64,000 nt of DNA, from contig NZ_MCHY01000008.1 in NCBI RefSeq assembly GCF_003609605.1, positions 1 to 64,000 on the forward strand. The letters are read 5' to 3'. The translations under genes were made by a program, and so were the position numbers. Below the pieces are notes generated by a model. That model searched no databases. It had not been told where the DNA came from and saw nothing but the letters and a program-made list of their open reading frames with translations. Source of the stretch: Ammoniphilus oxalaticus (lineage in GTDB: Bacteria > Bacillota > Bacilli > Aneurinibacillales > RAOX-1). Positions within the stretch are counted from its first letter, which is position 1, and each line of letters opens with the position of its first letter. Positions 16,833 to 26,240 of the stretch are shown piece after piece.

Positions 16833-17152
16833 TCCGTTCTCTCCGTGATGACGGCTGTCCCGTAGGCGACGATCTCGCTCATGTTGTTGCCAATAGAGCC
16901 AGAATCGTAACGCATCATAACAACTGCATTTGCGCCCATCTGATGGGCGTTTTTAATCATGCGATCTAGAGCGGCTTTTCTTGAATCTTCTAACATAGCC
17001 GTGTATTGCTTAATTTCACCTCCAACCAATCCTTTTAAACCCGCCATAATATCTCCGCCTAAACCTCTGCTTCGGACAATAATGCCATATACAGAACCTT
17101 TTACTTCTGTAATTTGATGGCCAGGAATGTTTTCCGTTGTCACAACCAACAC
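16829..17152 (-). CDS. UPF0145/YbjQ-family heavy-metal-binding-like protein
   Basis: A 107-residue YbjQ family protein: VVTTENIPGHQI, VKGSVYGIIVRSRGLGGDI, GANAVVMMRYDSGSI. The family forms oligomeric rings; the annotation as heavy-metal binding is by fold similarity only. An ATG at 17167 overlaps the ytpI stop but has no site; GGAGG lies 8 nt before the GTG at 17152, and the family N-terminus fits that start. Coupled to the next gene by ATGA. Confidence 0.8.
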   Translation of the reverse strand: MLVVTTENIPGHQITEVKGSVYGIIVRSRGLGGDIMAGLKGLVGGEIKQYTAMLEDSRKAALDRMIKNAHQMGANAVVMMRYDSGSIGNNMSEIVAYGTAVITERTE

Positions 17153-17166
17153 ATCAATAACCTCCA

Positions 17167-17448
17167 TTATTTGTTATTTGAGTAGTTTTTAAAATACCGA
17201 TAGTTTTTAATGCCCATTACGAGATTAACGAAACCAAGGGCAAGCAAGATGATGGCCATGATCATTCTGATCGTTGTCAGTTCAAGCATAAACCGATCAA
17301 AGGCAAACAAGATTAAGGTTACGCCCATAAATATATTCATAATCGCTTGCCCGATCTTCCTTGCTAACGGTTGTTTTACCATCCGATATTGGATGCCAAA
17401 GAAAACGGTTAAAAATAATGACGTAAGAGTGAGTCCGGTTAGAATCAT
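17167..17448 (-). CDS. ytpI: YtpI-family membrane protein
   Basis: A 93-residue protein with three hydrophobic segments (about 4-20, 36-52, 60-80) and a basic end, matching YtpI (about 100 residues) in length and pattern (ARKIGQAIMNIFMGVTLILFAFDRF, ILLALGFVNLVMGIKNYRYF in pieces). Function unknown. First gene of a three-gene operon; AAGGTAGG lies upstream of its start. In B. subtilis ytpI also lies near ytoI. Confidence 0.75.
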   Translation of the reverse strand: MILTGLTLTSLFLTVFFGIQYRMVKQPLARKIGQAIMNIFMGVTLILFAFDRFMLELTTIRMIMAIILLALGFVNLVMGIKNYRYFKNYSNNK

Positions 17449-17515
17449 TGTCTACAAACCTACCTTATATTATCAATTATCCTTAAAGTAGTTCAATTAT
17501 ACAGTTTTGCGCGCA

Positions 17516-17556
17516 TAAAAAAAACCCCGCGACCTAAATCATGGCAGCTACGGAGT
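17516..17556 (-). terminator. Intrinsic terminator of ytrHI
   Basis: On the minus strand ACTCCG and following bases (17556 downward) pair with a CGCGGGGT block ending at 17524, followed by an eight- to nine-T run. It overlaps the last codons of ytrI. Confidence 0.75.
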
Positions 17557-18045
17557 TTGTGGCAAAGGCTTGGCGTAGATGTGTAAATGGACGGTTGTGT
17601 ATATTGTCATCGCTCGTAATTCTGTTTGGACAAGAGCATCCTTTACCTCATAAGTTCTTCCTTTAAACTGCTGACGCACGGAAAGGTGCAAATCGTTGAT
17701 CGTTTCTAGCTTCTTTCCTATTAAGTATTTGGTGTCTTCTTTAACTAAGCGAATCAACTCTGTCTCTGTAAATTGATCGGGTTTTGGATCCATAATGTGG
17801 ACTTCGAGATGCTCAACGACTAAGTTTTGTGATTTGCGCGCTTTAGCTCTTTCTTCTTCAAATCTTTTGACATCATCAAGAAGCGATATATTCTCATTTT
17901 TTAAACTGTCTATTTGTAAATGAAGTCTGTCCAACTCTTTCCCAACGAAAAGAAGTTGAATCAACACTCCTAAGACAACACCTAGAAAAAACACCATTAA
18001 GTATCGAAACCAGCGTCGGTAAGTGTTCGGGTTGGGAATCCTCAT
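17548..18045 (-). CDS. ytrI: Sporulation protein YtrI
   Basis: A 165-residue YtrI protein: N-terminal membrane anchor (about residues 15-33, VFFLGVVLGVLIQLLFVG), a coiled-coil region (about 35-75, KELDRLHLQIDSLKNEN), and a C-terminal domain. Start overlaps the stop of ytrH by ATGA, so the two are coupled. In B. subtilis ytrHI is a sigma-E operon required for efficient sporulation; the proteins are mother-cell membrane proteins of unknown activity. Confidence 0.85.
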   Translation of the reverse strand: MRIPNPNTYRRWFRYLMVFFLGVVLGVLIQLLFVGKELDRLHLQIDSLKNENISLLDDVKRFEEERAKARKSQNLVVEHLEVHIMDPKPDQFTETELIRLVKEDTKYLIGKKLETINDLHLSVRQQFKGRTYEVKDALVQTELRAMTIYTTVHLHIYAKPLPQTP

Positions 18046-18365
18046 CTTTCCATCATACCGATTATGAACATCAATTTGAAACCGGTGTGAGCGCCGGCAA
18101 AAGCGCTGACGATTAAAATGATTTGACGCAAGATTGTGTGGAGTTGCCCGTCGTTAAATACGCGATCAATTTGCATAAAGGAATCAAAAGTGCCTCCCAA
18201 CGCTCCGACTAGTCCCCATATTTTTAGTTGTTCGGCATAGTCTGTCATCGTAACCATTGGGGGCTTTCTAACGAGAAACGATCCTAAAGCGGCAAGTAAA
18301 GAACCGCCAATGACAATTCCAAAGGCTACGAAAAAATTTAGAATAATTCTCTCTAATAAATGCAT
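18042..18365 (-). CDS. ytrH: Sporulation membrane protein YtrH
   Basis: A 107-residue protein with two or three hydrophobic helices (about 7-26, 42-56, 80-103), matching YtrH. I start at ATG 18365; a GTG at 18398 lies where transcription should start if the sigma-E promoter is correct and has no ribosome site. It is divergent from dnaE, the conserved Bacillales arrangement. Confidence 0.85.
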   Translation of the reverse strand: MHLLERIILNFFVAFGIVIGGSLLAALGSFLVRKPPMVTMTDYAEQLKIWGLVGALGGTFDSFMQIDRVFNDGQLHTILRQIILIVSAFAGAHTGFKLMFIIGMMER

Positions 18366-18401
18366 GGTTAGACCACATCCCCGTTTAATATCCGTCACAA
18401 C

Positions 18402-18430
18402 ATTATATGGGCTTGTTCAGCTGATTATGA
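18402..18430 (-). promoter_or_regulatory. Candidate sigma-E promoter of ytrHI
   Basis: Minus-strand TCATAAT (18430-18424), a 14-bp spacer, and CATATAAT (18409-18402) closely match the sigma-E consensus; ytrHI is known to depend on sigma-E in B. subtilis. Confidence 0.6.
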
Positions 18431-18502
18431 TGTCGGTAGGTGAATGATCGAGAAACGAGGTGTATAATATTTTTAGAGGAGAGAAAGGAAGAGGGATCAC
18501 AC

Positions 18503-21500
18503 ATGGAGCAGTTTGTTCATTTACAAATGCACAGTGAATATAGCTTATTGGAAGGAGCCTGCAGAATTCATGAAGTTGTTTCGCAGGCAAGCCAATTTGG
18601 AATGGAAGCCTTAGCCATTACGGATCATGCTACCATGTACGGGGTTATTCCTTTTTATAAAACGTGTAAAAAGGCGGGGATCAAGCCAATCCTTGGCGTT
18701 ACCGTGGATGTTGTTGACGGAGATCTCGCCGATCGAATTAAAGGAAACGAACAAGCGCGTTTTCCGCTCGTGTTACTCGCTGAAACGAAAGAGGGTTATC
18801 GTAATTTGATGGCCCTTGTGAGTGATTCTCAGCAACAAACGGTTTGGGGAAAGCCGAAAGTGAATATAGGATTATTAAAGAGGTATGCAACAGGCGTAAT
18901 TGTGATCAGCGCAGGGCAGGAAGCAGAAGTTCAGCAGCATGTCATGCAACGGAACTTTGTTCAGGCAGGACAGCTTGTCGCGCAATATCAACAAATTTTC
19001 GGAAAAGACAATTACTACCTCGGGTTACAAGATCAAGGTTTAGAAGAGCAGCGCATTTTGAATCAAAGGTTGCTTCCGTTTTCTGAAGAATATGCTGTCC
19101 CCTTAATTGTTACCAATAATGTGCGCTATGTGTCGAAACAAGATGCGTCCATTCACGATGTGTTGCTTTGTATTGAATCAGGGAAGGCGGTTACGGACCA
19201 AGATCGAAGTCGGTTTCCTAACGATCAATTTTACTTAAAAAGCGGCGAAGAAATGGCGCGGTTATTTCCCTATGCTGTTAAAGCGATGCAAAATACGATG
19301 CGGATTGCTGAACGCTGTCAAGTCGAGTTAACGTTCGGTAACTATATTTTACCCGAGTTTCCTTTGCCGTCTCACGAACAATCGGCGTCTGCTTATTTAC
19401 GGAACTTGGCGATAAGCGGTTTAAATGAAAGATATGAAGCGCCATCTGATGAAGCAAAACAGCGGCTAGAGTATGAGCTAACAGTCATCGAGCAGATGGG
19501 TTTTTGTGATTATTTCTTAATTGTTTGGGATTTTATGCGATTTGCGCATCAACAAAAAATTGTAACGGGTCCTGGGCGCGGTTCCGCGGCGGGAAGCTTG
19601 GTTGCTTATGTGTTATTTATTACGGATATTGATCCGTTAAAATATAAATTGTTGTTTGAGAGGTTCTTAAATCCAGAGCGAATTAGCATGCCAGATATTG
19701 ATATCGACTTTGAGGTTGAAAGACGTTCGGAAGTGATCCAATATGTCACGGACAAGTATGGTAAGGAGCGAGTCGCTCAAATTATTACATTCGGGACGAT
19801 GGCCGCGAGGGCTGCGATTCGAGATGTTGGCAGGGCGTTAAACTATCCGGGTCATTTGATCGATCAAATTGCGAAAAGGATTCCAAATAGAGCAAGCCTA
19901 CAGGAGGCGATTCGTTCCATTACAGAACTAAAACAACTGTACGAACAAGATGAACAAGCTCAATATTTGATCGACACGGCTCGGAGAGTGGAGGGGTTGC
20001 CGCGTCACGCAAGCACTCATGCGGCAGGCATTGTCATCTCAAAGGAACCGTTAACACATTATGTTCCGCTGCAAAAAGGAAATGAAGGGGTTTCATTAAC
20101 CCAATTTTCGATGGAGCACCTGGAGGAAATCGGTTTGTTAAAAATGGATTTCCTAGGGCTAAGAAATCTGACGATCCTGGACCAAACGTTGCGTTTTATC
20201 CATGAACATCAACAGCTAGAGATTGATTTGAAGCGGATTCCTGATGATGACCGCAACACGTTTGAGATGCTATCCAAAGGGGATACGACAGGGGTTTTTC
20301 AACTTGAATCTGCTGGGATGCGAAACGCGTTGAAAGAAGTAAAGCCAACTTCGATGGAAGATATCATCGCGATCTTAGCTCTTTATCGTCCAGGTCCGAT
20401 GGAAATCATTCCTGACTATGCCGCGGCGAAAAATGGAAAGAAACGCGTTGCTTACTTACATCCAGATCTTGAACCGATTTTAGCTGACACGTATGGCTTT
20501 ATTATTTACCAAGAACAGATTATGCAAATCGCTTCGAAAATGGCTGGATATACGCTTGGAGAGGCGGATATTTTGCGTAGAGCGATTTCGAAGAAAAAAA
20601 GAGAAACGCTAGAAGAACAGCGACAAGCTTTCGTTAACGGATGTGTGGTTCAAGGGTATGATCATCGTTTGGCTGACGAACTTTATAATTTAATCGTTCG
20701 CTTTGCGGATTATGGTTTTAACCGCAGTCATAGCGCCGCATACAGTCAAATTGCCTATCAAATGGCTTATTTAAAGGCGAACTATCCCGGAGAGTTTATG
20801 ACGGCGCTCCTTTCGATGTCGATTGGTAACGCGCCAAAAATTGCGGAATACATTGAGGAAGCGAGAAAGATGGGGATCGAGACACAGCCCCCTGCGCTGA
20901 ATCAAAGTGAAGTAGTCTTCGCGATTAAGCAGAACGCAATTTTGTTTGCTCTTTCAGCGATCAAAAATGTAGGGTTTCAGGCGATTCGAATGATCGTTGA
21001 AGAACGACATGAAGGCGGCCCCTTCAAAGATTTAATCGATTTTTGCAGTCGGGTTGATTTGCGGATGTGTAATCGAAGAGTGATCGAGGCCTTGATTCAA
21101 AGCGGAGCGATGGATGAACTGCCGGGACATCGAGCGGAAAAGTTGTCTGTCTTAGATGAAGCGATTGAGAAGGGCGCGGCGATGAAAGAAGATTTAACGG
21201 CGGGACAAACGAGTTTGTTTGATGGAGAGAACAAAGGGGCAGATTCGGGGCAAACATTAAAGTTTCCACAAGTTCCGCCCTTTACGCCGAAAGAATGTTT
21301 GAATATGGAGCGGGAACTGTTAGGTGTTTATGTCACGGGGCATCCATTAGATGAATTCTCCTCTCTATTACAGCGAAAAGAATTTTTGTCTGAGGCTGAA
21401 TTAGCAAATTGCCAAGATCAATCACCCGTGATGATGGCGGGGATGGTCGATGAAGTGAAGGTGATTACAACACGCAAAGGGGAAACGATGGCTTTTGTTT

Positions 21501-21925
21501 CATTGGAAGGTAGGTTTGCCCAGATCGAGTTAGTCGTGTTTCCATCCGTCTATGCGCGCTTTTCCTCTTTTCTAAAGCGGGAGAATTTAGTGATTGCGCA
21601 AGGGAGAGTCGATAAGAAGGAAGAAAAGGCAAAGGTCATTGCAGCCAAGATATGGGATCTCGTTTCGGTTTCCAAAGAAAGGCGGAAAAAATCAACGAAT
21701 GGTTTATTTATTAAAGTAACCGAAACAATCGAACATTCTGGAAAGCTCGTAGGTCTGCAACAACAGTTGTTGAAACACCAAGGTACAACCCCTGTTTACC
21801 TTTACTATGAAACGAAGAAGGTCACAAGAAAGCTACAAGATCGTTACCATGTTCAATTAAACGGCAAATTGCTAGTCGAACTTGAAACGATTGTCGGAAA
21901 AGGGTCAATAATTGTCAGAGAGTAA
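18503..21925 (+). CDS. dnaE: DNA polymerase III alpha subunit, DnaE type
   Basis: A 1140-residue C-family replicative polymerase without the exonuclease domain of PolC. PHP domain at the N-terminus (HLQMHSEYSLLEG, residues 5-17), palm with GPGRGSAAGS near 354 and the catalytic aspartates in PDIDIDFEVERR near 396, a helix-hairpin-helix region (about 800-880), and an OB domain (VMMAGMVDEVKVI, about 975-1040). In Bacillales DnaE extends primers on the lagging strand before PolC takes over. ATG 18503 is preceded by GGAAGAGGGA; the upstream in-frame extension has no conserved sequence. Confidence 0.97.
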   Translation: MEQFVHLQMHSEYSLLEGACRIHEVVSQASQFGMEALAITDHATMYGVIPFYKTCKKAGIKPILGVTVDVVDGDLADRIKGNEQARFPLVLLAETKEGYRNLMALVSDSQQQTVWGKPKVNIGLLKRYATGVIVISAGQEAEVQQHVMQRNFVQAGQLVAQYQQIFGKDNYYLGLQDQGLEEQRILNQRLLPFSEEYAVPLIVTNNVRYVSKQDASIHDVLLCIESGKAVTDQDRSRFPNDQFYLKSGEEMARLFPYAVKAMQNTMRIAERCQVELTFGNYILPEFPLPSHEQSASAYLRNLAISGLNERYEAPSDEAKQRLEYELTVIEQMGFCDYFLIVWDFMRFAHQQKIVTGPGRGSAAGSLVAYVLFITDIDPLKYKLLFERFLNPERISMPDIDIDFEVERRSEVIQYVTDKYGKERVAQIITFGTMAARAAIRDVGRALNYPGHLIDQIAKRIPNRASLQEAIRSITELKQLYEQDEQAQYLIDTARRVEGLPRHASTHAAGIVISKEPLTHYVPLQKGNEGVSLTQFSMEHLEEIGLLKMDFLGLRNLTILDQTLRFIHEHQQLEIDLKRIPDDDRNTFEMLSKGDTTGVFQLESAGMRNALKEVKPTSMEDIIAILALYRPGPMEIIPDYAAAKNGKKRVAYLHPDLEPILADTYGFIIYQEQIMQIASKMAGYTLGEADILRRAISKKKRETLEEQRQAFVNGCVVQGYDHRLADELYNLIVRFADYGFNRSHSAAYSQIAYQMAYLKANYPGEFMTALLSMSIGNAPKIAEYIEEARKMGIETQPPALNQSEVVFAIKQNAILFALSAIKNVGFQAIRMIVEERHEGGPFKDLIDFCSRVDLRMCNRRVIEALIQSGAMDELPGHRAEKLSVLDEAIEKGAAMKEDLTAGQTSLFDGENKGADSGQTLKFPQVPPFTPKECLNMERELLGVYVTGHPLDEFSSLLQRKEFLSEAELANCQDQSPVMMAGMVDEVKVITTRKGETMAFVSLEGRFAQIELVVFPSVYARFSSFLKRENLVIAQGRVDKKEEKAKVIAAKIWDLVSVSKERRKKSTNGLFIKVTETIEHSGKLVGLQQQLLKHQGTTPVYLYYETKKVTRKLQDRYHVQLNGKLLVELETIVGKGSIIVRE

Positions 21926-21971
21926 ATAGAATAATGACGAGAATGCTCATAAAATAACGACTAATTTTGGG

Positions 21972-21999
21972 TTTACTTGGATATAACATCTGTTATAAT
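21972..21999 (+). promoter_or_regulatory. Sigma-A promoter of malic enzyme gene
   Basis: TTTACT (21972-21977), 16-bp spacer, TATAAT (21994-21999), perfect -10. The predicted transcription start falls just upstream of a 15-bp palindromic operator. Confidence 0.6.
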
Positions 22000-22013
22000 G
22001 ATCTAAAGATAAT

Positions 22014-22028
22014 AGTGGTCTGACCACT
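22014..22028 (+). promoter_or_regulatory. Palindromic operator, GntR/FadR-type
   Basis: AGTGGTCTGACCACT is a perfect 15-bp palindrome with the TGGT-N3-ACCA core typical of FadR-subfamily GntR regulators. It lies about 15 nt downstream of the -10 box of the malic enzyme promoter, where a bound protein would block transcription. A FadR-type regulator gene follows malic enzyme directly. Confidence 0.65.
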
Positions 22029-22050
22029 CTGCTGAAGGAGATGGATTTAC

Positions 22051-23283
22051 TTGTCCACATTACGCGATGCGGCATTGAGATTGCATAAGAAGAACCAAGG
22101 AAAGCTTGCGGTTCAGGCAAAGATCGAAGTCCGAAATGCGCAAGATTTAAGTCTCGCTTATTCACCAGGTGTTGCGGAACCTTGCAAAGAAATCGTAGCC
22201 AATGAGAGCAGTGTGTACGATTACACGATGAAAGGAAATTTGGTGGCGGTTGTAACGAATGGAACAGCTGTGCTTGGACTCGGCAATATTGGTCCGCAAG
22301 CAGCATTGCCGGTCATGGAGGGTAAAGCGGTCCTGTTCAAAAAGTTTGCGGGAATCGATGCTTTTCCAATCTGTTTGGATTGTACTGATACGGAAGAGTT
22401 GGCGCGAACGATTAAAGCGCTCGTTCCTACGTTTGGCGGGATTAATCTAGAGGATATAGCGGCCCCAGCTTGCTTTGAAATTGAGGAACGGTTGAAGCGG
22501 GAATGTGATATTCCCATTTTTCATGACGATCAGCATGGAACAGCCATTGTAACTGCGGCTGGCCTCATCAACGCGCTTAGAATTGTGGACAAGAAGTTGG
22601 AAGACATAAAGGTGGTTGTGAACGGCGCTGGAGCAGCGGGTATTGCAATCATTAAACTATTATTGAGTCTTGGGATTAAAGATATCATTTTGTGTGATAC
22701 GAGAGGGATGATTTATTCCGATCGTCCCGATGGGATGAATAAGATGAAGGAAAAGATTGCCGCAATCACGAATCTGAAACGCGAGCAAGGGACAATCAGG
22801 GACGCGCTCGTTGGGGCGGATGTGTTTATTGGCGTGTCTGCGCCGGGAGTCATTGATGCTCCGATGATTCAATCTATGAAACGCGATCCGATTATCTTTG
22901 CGATGGCTAATCCAGATCCTGAAATGTTGCCAGAGGAAGCTAAGCGAGCGGGCGCGCGGATCGTGGGAACTGGACGTTCCGACTATCCGAATCAGGTGAA
23001 CAATGTGTTGGCCTTTCCTGGTATCTTTCGAGGGGCGCTGGATGTAAGGGCTTCAGAAATCAATGAGCAAATGAAGATTGCCGCAGTTTACGCAATCGCT
23101 AATTTAGTCGTTGAAGCGGAGCGAGCTGAGGAGTACGTGATTCCTAAAGCTTTTGATCCAAGGGTTGCTCCAAGCGTGGCAGCGGCAGTGGCTCGAGCGG
23201 CGATCGAAACGGGTGTCGCCCGAGTGGATGTTTGTCCGGATGAAATAAAGGAACGAACGAAGAGATTATCTGTTCTTTCATAA
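22051..23283 (+). CDS. ytsJ: NAD(P)-dependent malic enzyme
   Basis: A 410-residue short-form malic enzyme converting malate to pyruvate and CO2. N-terminal catalytic part with [10 protein letters not shown] and the metal-binding DDQHGTAIV; nucleotide-binding part with [10 protein letters not shown] near residue 190. The start is TTG 22051, with AAGGAG 10 nt upstream. It is probably controlled by the palindrome at 22014 and the regulator gene downstream. It follows dnaE as in many Bacillales. Cofactor preference cannot be read with certainty. Confidence 0.92.
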   Translation: MSTLRDAALRLHKKNQGKLAVQAKIEVRNAQDLSLAYSPGVAEPCKEIVANESSVYDYTMKGNLVAVVTNGTAVLGLGNIGPQAALPVMEGKAVLFKKFAGIDAFPICLDCTDTEELARTIKALVPTFGGINLEDIAAPACFEIEERLKRECDIPIFHDDQHGTAIVTAAGLINALRIVDKKLEDIKVVVNGAGAAGIAIIKLLLSLGIKDIILCDTRGMIYSDRPDGMNKMKEKIAAITNLKREQGTIRDALVGADVFIGVSAPGVIDAPMIQSMKRDPIIFAMANPDPEMLPEEAKRAGARIVGTGRSDYPNQVNNVLAFPGIFRGALDVRASEINEQMKIAAVYAIANLVVEAERAEEYVIPKAFDPRVAPSVAAAVARAAIETGVARVDVCPDEIKERTKRLSVLS

Positions 23284-23286
23284 AAG

Positions 23287-23320
23287 AAGAAGGGGTTTCT
23301 AACTACCTTCTTTTTGTTTT
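23287..23320 (+). terminator. Intrinsic terminator after malic enzyme
   Basis: AAGAAGG (23287-23293) pairs with CCTTCTT (23306-23312), 12-nt loop, followed by a T-rich run. Confidence 0.65.
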
Positions 23321-23344
23321 TAGAATGAAAAGGTGAGGTGGCTG

Positions 23345-24022
23345 ATGTTCAACTCCTCTATAAATGAAAAGGTCTATCACGGAATTCTCTTAGAATTAAA
23401 TCGCATCATTGAAGCGGATAAACTTCGGGCCGGGGACAAGTTGCCGTCAGAACGAGAACTATCTGAACGTTTACAGGTAGGGCGTTCGTCAGTAAGAGAA
23501 GCGTTGCGGGCTCTTGAGTTACTAGGTTTAATCACAACCCGAAGAGGAGAAGGCACCTTTATTGAGCATTACCGACACAATAAACTGTTTGACATATTAA
23601 GTTACTATCTACTTAGGGATCGGAAGCCTAAGAAAGATTTACTAGAGATGAGGGTGCTGTTAGAGCTGGACGCGGTTCGATTAGCGTGCAAACGAATTAC
23701 TCCTAAGTACATTCAAATTATGGAGCAAACGATCGCTGCGGCTGACCAAAAAATTGAATTAGGCATTGAACCGTTGGAAGAGGACGATGAGTTTCATCGA
23801 GCGATCGTAAGGGCGAGTAAAAACTCCGTCTTACATCGGATCTGGCTTCCAGTTGTTGATTATAGTAAAGTTTTGAAAAAGGAAAACGTAACTGACTCGA
23901 GCGCAAGCGTCGAAGAACATCGAGCCATTTTAGCCGCAATATGTAACAGGAATGAGGAGCAAGCGATATTACTGCTCCAGCAACATCTGCTAAAAGCTCG
24001 CGGCTTGTCTGAACAGTTATGA
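23345..24022 (+). CDS. FadR-subfamily GntR transcriptional regulator
   Basis: A 226-residue regulator: winged helix (about residues 5-75) with LPSERELSERLQVGRSSVREALRAL in pieces and GTFI, and an all-helical FCD ligand domain (about 85-220) with metal-ligand-type residues DEFHRAIV and the EHRAIL motif. FCD regulators sense small organic acids, often through a bound metal. Location between malic enzyme and accDA, plus a matching operator before malic enzyme, suggests control of malate/pyruvate use. Start at ATG 23345 behind AGGTG. Ligand unknown. Confidence 0.85.
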   Translation: MFNSSINEKVYHGILLELNRIIEADKLRAGDKLPSERELSERLQVGRSSVREALRALELLGLITTRRGEGTFIEHYRHNKLFDILSYYLLRDRKPKKDLLEMRVLLELDAVRLACKRITPKYIQIMEQTIAAADQKIELGIEPLEEDDEFHRAIVRASKNSVLHRIWLPVVDYSKVLKKENVTDSSASVEEHRAILAAICNRNEEQAILLLQQHLLKARGLSEQL

Positions 24023-24069
24023 TACCGTGATACAATCGGTTGATTACCTTGTGAACTAGGAGGCCAAAA

Positions 24070-24255
24070 ATGTGGACAGTGATTTTTATCGCGCATAGTA
24101 AAAGAATGGCTGAAGCGATTCAAACTAAGCTTACTGCTGAGGGCTTCTTAATTAACATTAGACAGGCCAAAGGCTCTAAACAACAATTTGAAATTTTAGT
24201 TCCAGAATCGGAATTGGATGAGATTCAGGAAATTTTAAATACAATGATTCAATAG
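24070..24255 (+). CDS. Small hypothetical protein (61 residues), DUF2007-like
   Basis: A 61-residue soluble protein: MWTVIFIAHSKRMAEAI, AEGFLINIRQAKGSKQQFEILVPESELDE in pieces. A beta-alpha-beta pattern with a C-terminal helix, similar to small DUF2007/ACT-like proteins. Homologues before accD in related genomes are often labelled glutamate decarboxylase, which is not credible at this size. Good ribosome site CTAGGAGG 6 nt upstream. Function unknown. Confidence 0.7.
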   Translation: MWTVIFIAHSKRMAEAIQTKLTAEGFLINIRQAKGSKQQFEILVPESELDEIQEILNTMIQ

Positions 24256-24281
24256 CCAAAAGGCGCAATGAAATCAAATCG

Positions 24282-24299
24282 AACGAATGAGAGTTCGTT
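24282..24299 (+). promoter_or_regulatory. Inverted repeat upstream of accD
   Basis: AACGAA (24282-24287), 6-nt spacer TGAGAG, TTCGTT (24294-24299). It sits 20 nt before the accD start. It has no T tract, so it is more likely an operator or RNA hairpin than a terminator. It does not match the FapR consensus. Confidence 0.35.
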
Positions 24300-24318
24300 T
24301 CCATAAGAGGTGTATGTT

Positions 24319-25194
24319 TTGTTTAAAGATATTTTTTATAAGCGGCGTAAATACGCAACGATTAACAGTCCAACGAACCCGTCATCCGCTCCAACGGAAA
24401 AGAAGGAAATACCAGAGGGTTTAATGGTGAAATGTAATCGATGCGCTGAAATTTGTTACACAAAAGAAGTGGATAAGAATCTCAAAATTTGTCCGTCATG
24501 CGAGTTTCATTTTCCGATGAGTGCCTTTGAACGAATTGAAGCTACACTGGATGATGGCGAGTTCCTTGAATATGACAGTGACTTGATCTCAACAGATCCG
24601 TTGGATTTCCCGGACTACATCGACAAAGTAGAAAAGGATCGAGAAAAAACAGATTTGAATGAGGCTGTTGTCACAGGGGAAGGCGCGATCCACGGTCACC
24701 CCGTTGTCATTGGTGTAATGGATTCACGATTTCGAATGGGGAGCATGGGCTCCGTCGTCGGCGAGAAAATCTTTAGAGCGATAGAGCAAGCATTGGAAAA
24801 GCAATATCCGCTTGTGTTGTTCTGCGCGTCTGGGGGAGCAAGGATGCAGGAAGGTGTGCTTAGTTTAATGCAAATGGCGAAGACAAGCGCCGCTTTGGCT
24901 CGACTTAGTGAAAACAAAGGATTATTTATATCGGTGATGACAAATCCAACGACGGGCGGAGTTTCGGCTAGTTTCGCTACACTAGGCGATTATAATTTGG
25001 CGGAGCCTGGAGCGTTGATCGGTTTTGCCGGTCGACGAATTATTGAACAAACGATTCGACAGGAGTTGCCTAAAAATTTTCAAACGTCAGAGTTTTTGCT
25101 TGAACATGGGCAATTAGATAAAGTGGTGCACCGCAGAGAGATGCGCGATGTGCTAGGGACCATTTTGGATATCCATCAAGTGAGGGGTGAGTAA
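24319..25194 (+). CDS. accD: Acetyl-CoA carboxylase carboxyltransferase subunit beta
   Basis: AccD of 291 residues. Zinc ribbon cysteines C39, C42, C58 and C61 (CNRCAEICY...CPSC) precede the carboxyltransferase crotonase fold with [19 protein letters not shown] and [10 protein letters not shown]. With AccA it forms the alpha2beta2 carboxyltransferase making malonyl-CoA. The TTG at 24319 gives the family N-terminus MFKDIF and lies behind AGAGGTG; the GTG at 24310 overlaps that site. Two bases separate it from accA. Confidence 0.95.
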   Translation: MFKDIFYKRRKYATINSPTNPSSAPTEKKEIPEGLMVKCNRCAEICYTKEVDKNLKICPSCEFHFPMSAFERIEATLDDGEFLEYDSDLISTDPLDFPDYIDKVEKDREKTDLNEAVVTGEGAIHGHPVVIGVMDSRFRMGSMGSVVGEKIFRAIEQALEKQYPLVLFCASGGARMQEGVLSLMQMAKTSAALARLSENKGLFISVMTNPTTGGVSASFATLGDYNLAEPGALIGFAGRRIIEQTIRQELPKNFQTSEFLLEHGQLDKVVHRREMRDVLGTILDIHQVRGE

Positions 25195-25196
25195 AT

Positions 25197-26219
25197 ATGG
25201 GCGGTGATCTTCAATTTGAAAAACCCCTCATTGAATTACAGACAAAAATAGCGGAACTGCGTAAGTTTACAGAAGAAAAAGGAATTGATTTCACGGAAGA
25301 GATCATAAAACTAGAGGAAAAGGCCAAAGATTTGCAGACGGAAATATACGGCAATTTAACGCCGTGGCAACGTGTCCAAATTGCTCGACATGCCGAGCGG
25401 CCGACGACACTGGACTATATCGAGTTGGTGTTTACTGATTTTCTAGAGCTTCACGGTGATCGCGTGTTTGGAGACGATGCGGCGATTGTCGGCGGAATCG
25501 CTAAATTTAACGGCCAACCCGTCACGGTGATTGGCCATCAAAAGGGAAAAGATACAAAAGATAATATTGCTCGCAATTTTGGGATGCCTCACCCTGAAGG
25601 CTATCGAAAAGCGTTGCGCTTAATGCAACAGGCGAATAAATTCGGTCGGCCGATCATTTGTCTAATCAATACGCCAGGAGCCTATCCGGGGATCGCGGCA
25701 GAAGAACGCGGACAGAGTGAAGCGATTGCTCGGAACCTCAGAGAGATGGCAACGTTTGAAGTGCCGATTATTAGTATCGTGACTGGCGAGGGAGGCAGCG
25801 GCGGGGCGCTTGCGCTTGGAGCCGGGAATCGGATGCTCATGTTAGAGAATTCCTTTTACTCGGTGATCTCCCCTGAAGGCGCTGCGGCTTTATTATGGAA
25901 AGACGCGGGTTTAGCCCAGCGGGCGGCGGAAAGATTGAAAATTACGGCTCATGATCTGAAAGAACTTCGCATTATTGACGATATTATTGCGGAACCTTTT
26001 GGCGGAGCGCACAAAGATTTAGAGAAACAAGCTTTGCTCATGCGCCAAGCGCTCGTTGAACATTTGCAAGAACTGAGCGGCTTCAGCGTAGAGCAATTGA
26101 AACAAGATCGATACGATAAGTTTGCGGCGATTGGTCAGTTTACGAGCTTCGTCACTGAAGAAATGGAAACGGAGCAGGCCGAAATAGAGGAGATCGCGAC
26201 AGAAGAAGTCGAGACATAG
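25197..26219 (+). CDS. accA: Acetyl-CoA carboxylase carboxyltransferase subunit alpha
   Basis: AccA of 340 residues with the [32 protein letters not shown] and [12 protein letters not shown] blocks. Partner of AccD. It carries an additional acidic C-terminal tail (about residues 322-340, rich in Glu) beyond the usual end. Downstream of it pfkA and pyk are usual in Bacillales; here a thioesterase gene follows instead. Confidence 0.95.
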   Translation: MGGDLQFEKPLIELQTKIAELRKFTEEKGIDFTEEIIKLEEKAKDLQTEIYGNLTPWQRVQIARHAERPTTLDYIELVFTDFLELHGDRVFGDDAAIVGGIAKFNGQPVTVIGHQKGKDTKDNIARNFGMPHPEGYRKALRLMQQANKFGRPIICLINTPGAYPGIAAEERGQSEAIARNLREMATFEVPIISIVTGEGGSGGALALGAGNRMLMLENSFYSVISPEGAAALLWKDAGLAQRAAERLKITAHDLKELRIIDDIIAEPFGGAHKDLEKQALLMRQALVEHLQELSGFSVEQLKQDRYDKFAAIGQFTSFVTEEMETEQAEIEEIATEEVET

Positions 26220-26240
26220 GAAAGGAGCCCATCTCGTATT

